Positions 18,307 to 31,802 of a stretch of DNA of 64,000 nt are shown here, piece by piece. Position 1 is the first letter of the stretch, and every line of letters starts with the position of its first letter. This DNA comes from Chiua virens. Lineage: Eukaryota; Basidiomycota; Agaricomycetes; Boletales; Boletaceae. A program made the translations under genes and the position numbers. The notes under the pieces are model-generated. The model had not been told where the DNA came from. It saw only the letters and a list, made by a program, of their open reading frames with translations, and did no database searches. The stretch covers positions 1,612,001-1,676,000 of the forward strand of contig JAHNUO010000001.1 in assembly GCA_019787685.1 (NCBI GenBank). The letters run 5' to 3'.

Positions 18307-18831
18307 CGTGAAAGGCCACAACCATTGTGCCGTACTGTCCCACACAAGTCGGCACTCCAGTGAATACACAATTTTTACCAGTACTACTTTCACAAATCAC
18401 AAATTATTTTACTCACGCTACAAACATCTGCGAAGTCAAACGGACTCAAAATATGCGGTAGTTATCGAAATCGTGAGGTCGGTCTGTCATGGACAATGTC
18501 ATGTGCCGCAGCGGAGATTCAAAGTAGAGGCTGGCTGGTGCTGTGAACCTCAGATACCAAATTCAGCCACTGAGTGAGGTTTATCTCTAGCCTCTCGTGA
18601 CCAGTCGTCGAAATGAGTTAATAAGTTAGTCTCAGACTCTCCCGAGCGATACTTGCAGATTATATCGTTGATCCATAATATCAAACTGTCAATCACATCA
18701 CCAAGGCTTGAAGCAAGGTGCTCAGTACATACTCAGTGACAATGCCAGAGTCCCACGGAATTTGCCAAACAAACAACAACTGTTTGTCACTTGGCATCCG
18801 ATCGTTCCGTTGCGCAAGCAAACTCATACCG
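18307..18831. other. Intergenic, nothing recognised
   Basis: 525 bp between the helicase stop and the MIC19 start. It holds only short frames without family resemblance, and presumably the helicase 3' UTR and the MIC19 promoter. Confidence 0.6.
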
Positions 18832-19514
18832 ATGGGGGCCAGCCAGTCTAAACCTAATATTACGAGCCCCAAAGTGTTCCGCCCAGAGATGCCCATAGAG
18901 GTCTGTTGTTCAGTTACACTGCCGTTAGAGACGACTCACATAGACAGGTTTCGCCGGATGTAGTCAACAGCCTCTCCGCTCGCCTCGCATCGGAGGAGAC
19001 AATGCCCGAGCGACAATTTGCAATAGATTCTCACATACGGGAAAGAATACAACGCGAGTTAACAGCTCTCCGTGCTGAGGAAGAGACCGTCCAACAGGAA
19101 ATCATTCGTGCCTTGGAAAAGGAGAACCTTGATCGGGAGATGAGCATGGCCGATGACGGTGGTACTCATGGTGGCGTGAAGACGAGTGTCTCTCTTATCG
19201 GTGACTTGGAAGAAATCCGGGATAAGGTTGATAGATTTCAAACACGGCGCCAACTGGGTGATTTTCCTTCTGTCAAAGAAACCGGTGAGGCAATTGCGTC
19301 ATGCTACAAGTGCGTGTGATACTCTCTCTTCATTGCCCAAGGTTTGTTTGACTCAGAATATGTAGAATGAATGTAACGACACCTTTGGAATGCTGGAGGG
19401 AGGTTGCACGCTTCAAAACGGCCGTGGCAGACGCTGAAACTGTAGGGGAAACCTTGAATTTTTCACTTCAGAGTTTGACATAATTTGCAGCGCTATCTAG
19501 CGGCGTTGCGCTGA
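18832..19514 (+). CDS. MIC19: MICOS subunit MIC19 (CHCHD3-like)
   Basis: Four exons (18832-18900, 18948-19309, 19366-19441, 19491-19514) give 176 residues. It starts MGASQSKP, a typical N-myristoylation signal in this family. A long charged coiled coil follows (IRERIQRELTALRAEEE, then RALEKENLDREM). Then come the MIC19 block GDLEEIRDKVDRFQTRR and a C-terminal CHCH-like segment with SCYK and TPLECWREV. MIC19 bridges MIC60 to the outer membrane SAM complex at cristae junctions. The last exon is only 24 nt (RYLAALR then stop); without that splice the frame reads into the intron. Confidence 0.88.
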
Positions 19515-20219
19515 TACGCTTCTGGGAGGAGTTCTTGAATTCTTTGCCAACTCTACTGTACTTGGCAGTAGGCAGCTGCATTTTTTCCTCGTTTAGGGTA
19601 GAGTGTACCCATAGAGAGTTGTATGAAATCGCACGCCGGTGAGCTGTCAGGGTGGAATGCGAATTCACCGGCCCCTCGGCGACTCAAAATAGATCCGAAG
19701 AGTCGAAAAGGGTTAATGGAGTGATTGCGCCGAAAGGACTGCGCATGTGGGCATTGTCACGAGGATGTACTGCCCTCACGACCACAGTCCTTGTTGTCCA
19801 CACATGCCGTTCTCTTTGTGAAGAACCTTGCTAAATTAAATTCACAAGGTACAACAACGCATCGCCTTCTCGGATTTGGGAGTGAGCGGTGTAAAGTCGG
19901 ACAATCAAGTGATTGCCGAGCTCGGCAACCTATGTTCGGTTTACCGCCCGGCTTTATTTGCAACAAGTCCCACTACGCTACATCTCATCCCCATTCTTCC
20001 ATCGATATCCGACGTCGTTTTGTTCTGCTCTCTCGCATCCGTGTTGTGTTTTCCTTCTCGCAGCTTTATTCATATCTGGCCTCCTAATCACTTCTCACGT
20101 TGTCTTCGCCTCATTTTCATTTAAACCCTTAATTAACCGACCTTCTCCGGTCGATAAACTGACGCCGAGTCACCGTAACGTTGATAACCGTACCCTCGAG
20201 TGCTTTCGGCCAAGACATA
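19515..20219. other. Intergenic, nothing recognised
   Basis: 705 bp between MIC19 and the zinc-cluster gene. There are short frames on both strands without domain similarity. A pyrimidine-rich stretch near 20,000-20,110, before the next start, would fit a fungal promoter or 5' UTR. Confidence 0.6.
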
Positions 20220-23186
20220 ATGCAGGCTTCCGCAGAGAATGCTGAAATACCGTCCTCAAAATTGGGGTACGTTGTGAACTCATGCCCTCCCGTCTACTTA
20301 CTTACATCCCGCATAGCTCCAAGCCACCCGTCGTCAGAAACCCTAGAGCCTGCACAGTATGCCGCGCTGCTAAAGTACGTTTTCCCAGTACCATTCGTAT
20401 TCGCTAGTTCACTCCAAGTTAGATGAAGTGCGTTGGTGCCGAGGATGGCCAGAAGCCGTGCCAAAGATGTAAGAGGACTAACGTTGAGTACGTGACAATG
20501 TGATCTCTCCGACCGGTAATTACAACTTGCACTTTCTTAGATGCGTTTTCGAAAAACATCGCCGCGGTCGTAAACCCGGGTCAAAGTATGCTGAAATTTA
20601 CCCTACGTTTAATCCTTTGACTAAAACGTCTCCTTCAAGATTATCAGAGGCATCAAAGATGCTCCGACGCCTAGAGAAAGGGTTAAACACTGCAAAGCTT
20701 AAGCATGCAAACGACACATCTACATCCATGTCCTCTGTTTTTCCTGCCGTCGACGCCCAGTCTAGCCAAGTAGAGTCTCAATTTGGTACCATGATCAGAC
20801 CCATGGATCATTACAATGCGTCAAGTAATGACTCAACTCACTTTTCAGTTTTGGCTCCAAACTGACTTATTTGCACACTGTGTCAGCTCCGGGAAATCGA
20901 CCATCAGATGGTGATGACGAAGACGACCGTGTGGATGAAAAGTTCCCTGCGAAGCTTATCCGCAGAGAAAGTTCCTTTTTCCGAACCATTCTCAACCCAG
21001 AACACAAGTCCCCATATCCTACCGTCACACAGATGCCTCGCAGTGATCTAGACAATCCTCAGCTATCAAGACCTGCCTCTCTCCCAGCCGGATTGCAAGA
21101 TCCTATCACAGCTGGCCTTGTATCAGAAGACAAAGCCAAGATGCTCTTCGATGCCCTCTTCTTGCGTCTCAACCCGTTTATTAATTTGTTCGATCCACAA
21201 TTGCACTCGGTCAATTATGTGCGCTCAAAGTGCCCCCTCTTGTTCACCACGCTTATTGCTGCTGGCTGCAAATTCTTTGAGCCAAGTTTGTACAAGGAGT
21301 GTCATCACCTCGCACACGAATTGGCTGTACGCGCGTTTTCTGAGGTGTGGAAGCGAGTTGAGGTGATTCAAGCATTTGCATGCCTAACGTATTGGAGGGA
21401 GCAAGATGATAATGTACGTGGTAATCTTCGACGTCATCCAGACCTTCTGCTTGACATGTACCTAGCGCACCTGGATGTACATTGGCTACGTGTGTCCGAA
21501 ACGTTTTCGGGCTAGCTGCACTCACTGACATAGACGATAGGCATGTCGGATGGCTGTAGAACTTGGGTTAAACCGTTTTCTAGCGAAGGCGCCTCCAAAC
21601 GAAACGGAATTCCAACTGCTCGAGCGAAGGAATCGCGAGAGGACTTATCTTGTATTGTTCGTTCACGATCGGAGCCTCAGCATGCAAACGGGGCGCCACT
21701 GGATGCTTCCTGAGGTAGCTAGCGTAAACTTGGATGACCTTCTTTGTTTCACATGCTTGGATGTAGGACGACTTTATCAGGCATGCAGACACTTGGCATG
21801 AACGGGGTGGACCTGTCATACGATGCGAGGATGTTGTTGTGGCCGCATTCATTCAACTGCGGAGAATTGCAGTGGGTGCGTTTTTCTGGGTCATTTGGTG
21901 GCTAATACATTATTACAGGCAGAGACTACTGATATGCTACATACTAATCGAAGTCTCGTTGACGGTGGCTGTGGTCAAGTCAACATTGACATGGCACTGA
22001 AAAATGCGAATGCCAAGTTATCGCAGTGGACAACAAAGTGGGAGCATGAAATGCGAAGAGGTGAGAGACATTCTTTTATGCATCCACCATTCTGATCCAT
22101 TCAGCAGCGAACGGAGAATCGTTTCACTTCACATTTCTCAACTTTTTCCGCTCATATTCCAGCCTCTTCCTGAACAGTTTTGGTGTACAAGCTGATATCT
22201 CTCCGGCGAGCAGCTCTCTTGATGTTTTTTTTTATTCAATCGTAACCTTAATTTCAGGAGAATCGAACGAACAGTCACCTGCGTGCACTATCGGCATGCT
22301 TTGAGAATGGCCTCAGCGTTCTTCAAATATCCTCGAAGGAGTTTCGAGATCTCGGTGTACTGGTACGTATAAATGTCTCGAGGCATCCACCTATCTCACC
22401 TTTCAACCTCTCAGAGATACGGCCAAGAAACGACCACAGTGATGACCGCATACTCTGCAATATATCTTCTCAAGGTCCGTTCCTCAAATTCAAAAAAAAC
22501 AGTTACTCACGGCGCATTAGTTATTACGTAGCTCAGATGCGAATCAAGGCTTACAGTCAGAGTTGCCCGAGGGTGCGGCACGCGAAATTCACGCAAGCAT
22601 AATGAGGACGGCCGAAGCCTATGGTGAAGCTGCCCATCTTTCGCCTACTTCATCGGTGGCTGCTTTTCATGCTCGTTTCTTGTGGCATCTCGTCCACATG
22701 CATCGTACGCGCCCGACTGTTACGAAGGATCGGACTCCCCACGATATCCCTTTCGACGTTTCTATTCAGAGTAGGTTTTCTCCTCGATCTGGTCTAAGTC
22801 AGTGTCACTGACAGTTGCCAGGGGAACAAGTGTCGCCGACACAGACGACACCTTCCCCACTTGAAGGCACTCGGAATCTAACATCTCATCATGTCAATTA
22901 TTCCACCAGTCCTCAGGATGGTTATCCGGCGAATGAAAACGGGGTTATCTACGGCCTCGCTCCGCGCAGCGGACCTGTTTCTTTTCCACCTCAGATAGGT
23001 CCACCGTTCAACGGTTATACACCAGCGGATCTTGACTATTATCGCGCTATGTTGTTTGATCTTGGACTTGATGGAGAGGAACATCATGTACTGGCCACGA
23101 ATGATGGTTCGCGCACTACCCACTATGTTCAATACCCTTACGGTGCTACACATTCCCTTGGTCAGGCCAGCTTTGTCGGAAGCTGA
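20220..23186 (+). CDS. Zn2Cys6 transcription factor with MHR domain
   Basis: A many-exon gene. The binuclear zinc cluster spans two introns: CTVCRAAKMKC then CQRCKRTNVEC (C-x2-C-x6-C twice), followed by the basic linker EKHRRGRKPGSK. A Ser-rich linker leads into the fungal-specific transcription factor (MHR) domain: LFLRLNPFINLFDPQLH, TLIAAGCKFFEPSLY, FACLTYWREQDDN, then a 24-nt micro-exon at 21,467-21,490 (RTWMYIGY), YACRMAVELGLNR and HWMLPE. A further exon near 22,110-22,220 (ESFHFTFLNFFRSY) restores the frame that otherwise seems broken at a TGA near 22,301. The C-terminal tail is low-complexity. It is nuclear by inference, and the target genes cannot be told. Confidence 0.88.
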
Positions 23187-23295
23187 CTTGGCTGAGATCA
23201 CTTCATTTGCCACATTTCCGTAGAATTTCATTCGATTCCCTTACGCCATGTTATGAGTAGTTAGTTTCAACTGTACTTGTATTTTGTCTGGTTCG

Positions 23296-24693
23296 TTACT
23301 CGTCACCAATAGAGAACACCACAACTTGCCTACCAATAGCAATAGCAAGCAAGGGTTGACCACGCAAGGCCATGAAATCAAAATCCCGGATGCGATGGGG
23401 GCGGGGAGCTACGTTAATGATGCTAGGCTGTGCATGTACATAGCCGATATTATGGATATGGAGAACTGCACCCCTTTTGACGGAGTGACCGGCAATTGCA
23501 AAATAATCCGGGTTCGTCGGACACCATCTATCACATAGTGGTAAACGCTCCGAAGTCTTACGTATATGGAGAGAACGTACCGAAAAACGTGTCCACCATC
23601 CTGGAAACTAATCCCAGTGTGTATGGGTTTACCGCCCCGTAGTTTCGACATATCCCAGATAGCAAAACGTGAACCAAAGCTTGCTCCCACACTGTAGGCA
23701 CGAAGTTGGATCACAATGAAGGATTTCAGAAGCACACACATACATGTCAGGGTTATCACGACGCCATGCAGCAAAGCCCATGTTTTGGGATGAACTTCCT
23801 AGCAGTGAATTTACCAGAGCATGAGGCTCAACGAGTTCAACCAACGTGGAATGTCTCCAACTTCCTTGTTCAGTCGAAGCAGGATCGGTGCGCCAATCTG
23901 TTAGGAAGATAGAACCGCGGCAATCAGAGACGAGGAATTCCTTGCTACTTCCAGGATGTGAATTGACTGTTATCAGAGGGTGCGGGAAAGCGATGACATA
24001 GGCAGTGGGTTGGGGTCTGGAATTGAGCGGTGAGGAAGCACTCCGACCGGAAGCTTCTGGAGAAGGGACTGCGGAAGATATGTTGAGCGTTGGTTGAAGA
24101 TCCCACACCATGAGCATTTTGTCATCTACAGGCGATGAGCAAATAAACCGTGGAGTGTCCAAGTTGCTCACCTGACACGGACGCGACGTAGCGTGCGTTA
24201 TCTTGATCATGGCCGCCACAGAAACACATGTCATTTACTCTTCCATGATGCCCACTCAAGCCCCCGCCAAAAGGAAATATATACTCGCCAGCCGAGGCTG
24301 ATTTTGTCAACAGGTGCAGGCCATAGTCTATACCAGCTGCCGCAATCCTGAAAGAAATGCATCAGCTTTCACCTTCGCTTGGATGCAGTGTTAGGACAAA
24401 CTCGATGAGCCAACTGTCGCTGCTGCTGGGAGATAGTGTGCGGGACGACCAGGCCAACGCGGTTACCCTAGTTCCGATGTGAAACGAAGCCAGGCGCTTG
24501 GCAGATGTTGCATTCTGAGATATTGAAGTTGAGCGAGAAAGGCAGAGTACAAAGGAATTCGCCTGACGATTTGGTAGACTTCAACCGAATGCTCACCTCC
24601 AAAGGCTAATAGGTCCTGACCGTCCTCATGGTAGCACGAGCGCACGACGTACACATCTGAACCATGGTCTAATTTGATGATACCTTCATCCAT
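23296..24693 (-). CDS. WD40 nucleoporin, NUP37-like
   Basis: A beta-propeller protein with LLAFGGEHSVEVYQI, GTRVTALAWSS, AAAGIDYGLHLLTK, GHHGRVNDMCF, DDKMLMVWDL, a long PHPLITVNSHPGS blade, then GASFGSRFAIWDMSK and FRWCPTNPDYFAIAG. The arrangement fits the NUP37 subunit of the Y-shaped Nup107-160 complex at the nuclear pore. I used the ATG at 24,693; another lies 48 bp upstream. One junction near 24,333-24,360 is unresolved: the frame meets TGA before RIAAAG, and only a 25-nt intron would fit. An extra T after AGC with a nearby lost base is another reading. It ends 110 bp from the zinc-cluster gene (tail to tail). Confidence 0.6.
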
Positions 24694-24809
24694 GATTGCT
24701 TCTTGAACGTTGATTTCAAAAAAAAAGTGTACAATAGACACGTGAAGCTACTAGTAGTAGCAGTAGCGGAAATCGGAACTCCGCAGGCAGCCCTTAAAAG
24801 TCGCCTTGC

Positions 24810-25922
<1,113 letters not shown>

Positions 25923-25988
25923 CCCCGACCTCGATATACCCTGCAAATTTCCGAAGTGATATCATACATGTAGTACAATAAAGCAACT

Positions 25989-27253
25989 TTATACATGGAC
26001 GCAGAAGTTCCTCAAGGTTGCATCCATTCCGGTTGCAGCCTGACAGGTAGCTCGTCCGCCCTTCTCTATTTCAAAGATAGCGCCATCTGCGCACAGTGAA
26101 TGCGCGTCTTCATCGGTCTCATCCTTGAATGTCATTCGAGTCAGTCACTTTAGTCAAAAAATAAAAGGTATCCGCCTACAGGTATCCATTCCCAACCTCC
26201 GCATCTGAAATATTCAACGACCGTATGACCAAGACCACTTTCTGTGATATCCCCATTCTCTGAATAACGCAGATTTACATGGTTTCCATCTTGGTATGCC
26301 GTAGTGAGGACTGCATAGGTTTTACTCGCAAATTTCTCTCTCGCTTGAAGGGTATCCCGCGTGAAAGTGGGATCGCGATGAGGGCGAAGTATAATTACAT
26401 CCATGGAGGTATCCGTAGAGGGGCTCTTTGATATCATAGGGCTGATGCAGAACTCGGGTTCCAGTCGATCTACATTCACAGTAGATAAGAAATAGGCAAA
26501 TGGGCCGTGCACATCCAACGCCGAGTCGCTCTCACTGGAGCCAACAGGAACAAAGTCACCTCTTTCTGGATTGTAGATATGGGCAGCGCCAGACGCTGCA
26601 ACGGGCAAGAGCTTGACACGAGCAGTGTACCACTTGGTGATATTGTGTTGCGCTGCAACTTGGAATCGTTCGATGCCGGGTATTTCCTTGCGGAACCTCT
26701 CCGAATCCCTAAGGATGGCTGCGTGCAAAGCTGTGGAGGTAACAACGACTGACGCTACAAGTTTGGAGTCGCCCTGACTATGATGTGAACCGAGAGGTCC
26801 CAAGAGTGAAGTGAGCGATAGAGTAAGCGGTCTTGGTGTGGAGGATCGGAGGAAAGCCTCCAAAGACTGCAATTTGTAGGCGACTGGGTCTTGGGACAGG
26901 GTAGGCCTGAATAACGATACATAGAGCGCATTCGCTGTTCCGCATGGAACCAGGGCAAAGTTGATGGAACAGGACCCATTGTGTATCCCTGCGTCGGCTG
27001 CAAAGGCGAGATGGTTCACGATTTCGTGAAGTGTACCATCCCCAGAGCCCAGTACAACCGTGATGTCTCCCTTTTCTTTATCGACTCGGAGGCAATCAAG
27101 GACCTCGATCCCTGCATGGCCTGGTGCGCGGGTGCGGATGATCTCGGTGGGAATTCGGCCGGCAGAGTGGAGGCGGGGAATAACGTGAGCATGGATAAAC
27201 TGCTCTGCAGTGGAGTCGCCGCAGACGGGATTGTAAACGACGATAAGCGTCAT
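25989..27253 (-). CDS. DAGKc-domain lipid kinase
   Basis: Two exons (26180-27253 and 25989-26123) give 402 residues. The N-terminus carries the diacylglycerol kinase catalytic fold: VVYNPVCGDSTAEQF, then VVLGSGDGTLHEIVNHL (the glycine-rich GxGDGTL nucleotide loop) and VPCGTANALYVSLF. The C-terminal lobe carries HGPFAYFLSTVN, then DVIILRP. A short last exon ends in FEIEKGGRATCQAATGMD. The family includes sphingoid-base, ceramide and diacylglycerol kinases, and the substrate cannot be decided here. The start is 124 bp from that of the amidase on the other strand. Confidence 0.82.
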
Positions 27254-27377
27254 GGTTGGCTACACTTTCCAAGTTTCAGAAGATTACGTCGAAACATATT
27301 GATCAGACTCACCTTGATCTGTAATGGGGGCTGCCGAGTAACTTCCAAGTATATCTGACCTATATCTAGTATCCCAT

Positions 27378-28908
27378 ATGCACACTTTCCTCCGTCGTGC
27401 AGTACCAGCAGTCAGATCATCATCGTGGTGGCATCGAACAATGTCCTCCGCTCCCCCAGAATTCCAGCAATTCAAACTGGCTCTCATCCAGCTTGGTCGC
27501 TCCCCTTATATCGCAGAAAACCCCACCGAGAAGGACATCAAACTTGGAAATCTGAGGCATGCTAGAGAAATGATTGATCGGGCAGTGAAGAATCCGAACG
27601 GGAAGCCAGACCTAGTGGTCCTGCCCGTAAGATGCCACCTCCCCTTCCGCCGCTTCTCACACCGTGCTGCTTCTAGGAATGCTTCAACTCGCCCTATGGT
27701 CATGTACACTTCCCGGTGTATGCCGAAACGATAGGGTTCATGCCCGGGAAAGAATATGATATCGGGAAAACTCAGAGTCAGAGTATCAGAACACTCTCAG
27801 AAGCTGCATCGGAGCATCGGATTTGGCTCGTTGGAGGTACACCATCGACATTGCATGATTTGACCAGTCGATTAATATTTAATGATGAATCAGGTTCCAT
27901 ACCTGAAAGGGACGAAACCGACGACAAAGTTTACAATACCTGCATCGTATTTTCGCCCGAAGGTATGTATGGGATGATTCGACATTGCACTTTTGTTTGA
28001 ATTGTTATCCCCACTCTAGGCAAACTTGTAACGACACATCGCAAAGTCCATCTGTTTGACATCGATATACCTGGCAAGATTAAGTTCAAGGTGTGTGTTG
28101 TGCTTTCCGACTGGCACCGCGTATTCAATTGCACAGGAAAGTGAAACGTTGACGGGCGGTGCTTCGACGACGTTTTTCGATACAGGTAGGGACACATAAA
28201 CTCGAACAAACTGGTCATGACAGACAGCGACGAATAGGGTTTGCGCGCATTGGTCTCGGAATTTGCTATGATGTACGCTTCCCCGAGCTTGCTATGATCG
28301 CCGCACGGAAAGGTCAGGGTGTCGGCACGAATAATTGACGATACTCTCAACATTGTTCCATAGGGTGTCATGTCCTTATTTACCCTGGGGCATTTAATAC
28401 GACGACGGGACCCCTTCACTGGGAGCTGCTCCAACAAGCTCGGTAAGTACTAAGCCGCAGGCATGGAGTGGATTCGAGCTAACGCAAGGTTCTATGCAGA
28501 GCTGTTGATAATCAGGTCTTCTTTTCAATGTGTAGTCCTGCGCGGGATCCAAAGGCAGCCTATCAAGCGGTGTGTGATCTTCGGGACTGTGATCCTAGGC
28601 ACTGATAAATCTGTTCAACAGTACGGCCACACTATGTTAGTCGATCCATAGTAAGTGATTCTCATCCTTCGAGAGCAAATGTGATACCCGATGAGAAATA
28701 GTGGGAAAGTCATCGGACAAGCTGACGAGCATGAGGGTATCCTACACTTCGAGATTGGTGAGTTTCATCGATACTGGGTAAAATATAGGCTCGACATTTC
28801 CTTCAAGATCCCGGAGTGTACCATTCCGCGAGAGCAGGGATTCCCGTCACCACGCAACGGCGATTTGATGTTTATCCAGATGTTAGCAGAGGACCTGAGC
28901 TCGCATAG
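27378..28908 (+). CDS. NIT3: Omega-amidase (NIT2/Nit3 nitrilase family)
   Basis: A carbon-nitrogen hydrolase that deamidates alpha-ketoglutaramate and alpha-ketosuccinamate. The catalytic triad is visible: Glu in [12 protein letters not shown], Lys in [11 protein letters not shown] and Cys in [18 protein letters not shown] sequence ([13 protein letters not shown]). [25 protein letters not shown] and [19 protein letters not shown] also match the family. A basic, Ser-rich N-terminus ([20 protein letters not shown]) upstream of a second Met suggests alternative mitochondrial and cytosolic forms. Around ten short introns are present. The end is [14 protein letters not shown]. The frame is intact. 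Confidence 0.9.
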
Positions 28909-29108
28909 AGAAGTGCACGTCAATATCTACCACAATGTATGCAGCTGTGCGGTGCAGATGTACAGTAGTCAGCTTATGACTATATTGCCAAAAGCGGACG
29001 CACAGAAGTTTCCAGTGTGTTCCACAAATTTCCACAACATACAGCATTCTGGCCTAAAGGCTCATTACTTTCTTCATTCTGTTCTGAGCCCTTCCTATCG
29101 ACACGACC

Positions 29109-30575
29109 ATGGTCAGAGAAACGTTAGTTGATTCTTTTTCGCTGTTACCATTAGCTCACTAGTCTTCACATGCAGAAAATATTACGATCTGCTCGAGGCA
29201 GCTCCCGACGCCTCCGAAAGCGACCTGAAAAAGGCCTACAGAAAGAAGTTAGTCGTATGTCCTCATCACCGCCCTATCCTTACGCCTCCCCAGAGCATTG
29301 CGACTACATCCGGACAAAGGCGGTGATCCCGAGTTATTCAAAGAAGTGACGCATGCGTATGTCCATCCTTTGCGTCACGTCTTTTCTCTGCCAGCTAAAC
29401 ATTGCGTATAGCTATGAGGTCCTGTCGGATCCCGAGAAACGGAATATATATGATGCCCGGGGTGAAGCTGGTCTCTCAGAACAGGGCGGAATGGGTGGAA
29501 TGGATCCCCAGGTTAGTCGCATTCCTTTTCCACGACACTCCTCGACCCCATCCTCGTTTTTGTTTTAGGATCTCTTCAGTCAACTCTTTGGTGGGGGTGG
29601 CTTCTTCGGTGGGGGTGGTGGCCGCTCGCAAGGCATCCGCAAAACCAAAGATCTTGTCCATCGAGTCCAGGTGTCGCTCGAGGACCTCTACAAGGGCAAG
29701 ACCACTAAACTCGCTCTCACGCGGAACGCTCTTTGTTCGAAGTGCAACGGCAAGGGTGGCAAGGAAGGTGCCGTCAAACCGTGTACCTCCTGCAATGGTC
29801 ATGGTGTCAAGGTCACCCTGCGCCAAATGGGTCCCATGATCCAGCAAATACAATCTCCTTGTGATGAGTGTAACGGGACGGGGGAGGTTATCAATCCCAA
29901 AGATCGCTGCACGAACTGCAAGGGCAAGAAGGTCCTACCGGAGAAGAAGATTCTGGAAGTTCACATAGACAAGGGCATGAAGGGTGGTCAGACCATCACC
30001 TTCGCAGGCGAAAGCGATCAGTCGCCAAATGCTCAGTCCGGAGACGTCGTAATCGTCATAGAAGAGAAACCCCATGATAAGTTCAAGCGCCAGGACAACA
30101 ATCTCGTAACCGACATCGAGGTCGACCTTCTCACCGCACTTGCCGGTGGTGAGGTTACGATCAAACATCTTGACTGATCGGGCACTGCTTGTTCGATTCT
30201 TACCCGGGGAAGTGGTTAAGAATGGTGCGTTGTGTTAACTTAACCTTGCTCCACCCTCTGTTGACATCATTCTATCAGACTGCATCAAGGTCGTCCGGTC
30301 ACAAGGGATGCCATCTCAGCGGCACCATGAACCTGGCGATCTCTTCATTAGATTCACTGTGAAATTCCCCGATACCATCGATCCTTCCAAGGTTCATTTA
30401 CTTGAGCAGGCCCTTCCGCCTCGCGTCCCTCAGCAGACCTTCCCCAAGAACATCCATGTGGAAGAAGTGTATCTCGAGGAACCCGACGCACGATCGAGAG
30501 CCAACGCCATGGCGGACTGATGGAATGGATGAGGACCACGATGGAGAACCTCGGGTCCAATGCGCAAATCAGTAG
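29109..30575 (+). CDS. YDJ1: Type I DnaJ (Ydj1/DNAJA) with two +1 breaks
   Basis: A class A Hsp40 co-chaperone. The J domain is KYYDLLEAAPDASESDL, LHPDKGGDPELFKEV and YEVLSDPEKRNIYD. A Gly/Phe linker follows. The zinc region has four CxxCxGxG-type repeats (CSKCNGKG, CTSCNGHG, CDECNGTG, CTNCKGKK), then the substrate-binding domains with GQTITFAGESDQ and GMPSQRHHEPGD. The conserved HLD-DRALLVRFLPGEV is broken by one extra T at 30,175 (GAC-T-GAT), making TGA. A second extra T at 30,518 (again GAC-T-GAT) cuts off the tail, which in the next frame reads DGMDEDHDGEPRVQCANQ, ending in a CaaX farnesylation box at 30,575. Read strictly, the protein stops at 30,177. Confidence 0.92.
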
Positions 30576-30786
30576 CTGGTTTGGGTTGACCGGACATTTG
30601 TCATTTGATATTTGTTGCCACTAGTACCCGTCCATCTGTGTCTTCCTAGATTCACATCTCTTACATCCATCGTAATTAACCTGCATCAAGGGATTTCCTG
30701 CACTACTGTTTAGAGAATCGTTATGTATTATCATGACATTGTATCCCAGCGAACCTGAGAACAATTTAAGAGGTGAGGAGTGCTAG

Positions 30787-31421
30787 TTATACGTATCTTA
30801 CTTCTGGGTTTAGCCTGAAGGTTTCGTAGGCTTTGCGGTCGAAGAAGCTGACCTCGGTCTCGTTCTCTAGATATACAGAGTGAGTGATGGACGACGGGCA
30901 GACTTTCACACTTACCGAGACCAACATCTGCTAGGATCTTCGTGTCATCCTCCAGGATCCATTCGTCGTGATCCAGATTGATGATTAGGTTCGTAGTCTA
31001 ATCAGAGTAATGTCGTTGGACGAGTAACCTGCCATAATCAAGCAACCTACCTTTGCGCCATGCGCCTTTGTATACAGTTTAAGGGTATCTAGATAAAGAC
31101 TAGACGATGAGGACATGCCGTGGCCGAGAGTGGGGTACCAACCTAGAACAGCATTGCGAAAGGGCCGCCACCCAGCTCCAGTCTGGATCGCTGGGTTGGA
31201 GATGAGATCGGAGGACCTATGGATCCAGGATACGTCCGCAACATACTTTTGCGAACGATGTCTTTCAGGTCACCGACGGTTGTGGTTTCGAGGTTGAGCT
31301 TGTGCAGGATGAGGCTGCGCTCGGTACGATATTCGAAAGACTTGATCACTCGGACGGTTATCGTAGCCTCTGTTCGTGGGACTGCTTCGTTGGTTAGTGT
31401 GTGAGACAGTCCTTCGGCCAT
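30787..31421 (-). CDS. UPF0538 (C2orf76-like) protein
   Basis: A small conserved eukaryotic protein of unknown function. TITVRVIKSFEYRTERSLIL is followed by NLETTTVGDLKDIV, then across introns GAGWRPFRNAVL, DTLKLYTKAHGAKTTNLIIN, LDHDEWILEDDTKILADVGL and ENETEVSFFDRKAYETF. The ubiquitin-like layout and the final acidic/aromatic block match the UPF0538 family. The frame is intact over five exons. It converges on the DnaJ gene, whose full-length stop is about 210 bp away. Confidence 0.75.
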
Positions 31422-31802
31422 TCAGACTCGGAGATTCCGGTATGGTGTATTTGAGCAAGTGGTTCCAATTCGGATGGCGTCTTTCTCAACGGTTGACGCC
31501 CTACCGACTCTGCCAATTGTGCTTTGTTGGAACTAATTGACAAAACCGTGACTCTCGAACAACATTTCACTGCCTATATGTATATCTTGATATTCCTGGC
31601 TCGATTGAATTGACACCATTGACAACCAGCTTCAGTTTCGGAAGACAATGAACGTTCCGTTCGCAGACCGCTATGTTTGTCTCTTCTGAATCCATCGACA
31701 TTTCTCTCCTTCACGTACAAACGCTCTAATATCCACACTCTTTACCAGTGATAGGCCAGATCCTCCACAGTATACCATATCCAGAGTGTTTCCGTCCCCG
31801 AG
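31422..31802. other. Intergenic / upstream of the GH3 pseudogene
   Basis: No gene is recognised. It presumably contained the promoter and first exon of the glucosidase; no signal for a start could be fixed. Confidence 0.5.

Noticed and set aside
22255..22310. Apparent TGA frame break in the zinc-cluster gene (CTT-T-GAG)
   Set aside because: An overlooked exon at about 22,110-22,220 sets a different phase, giving NRTNSHLRALSACFENGL without any lesion. It is not counted with the extra-T sites.
24330..24365. Extra T in the NUP37-like gene (AGC-T-GAT)
   Set aside because: It would need a second, opposite indel close by. The junction is unresolved, so it was not used as evidence.
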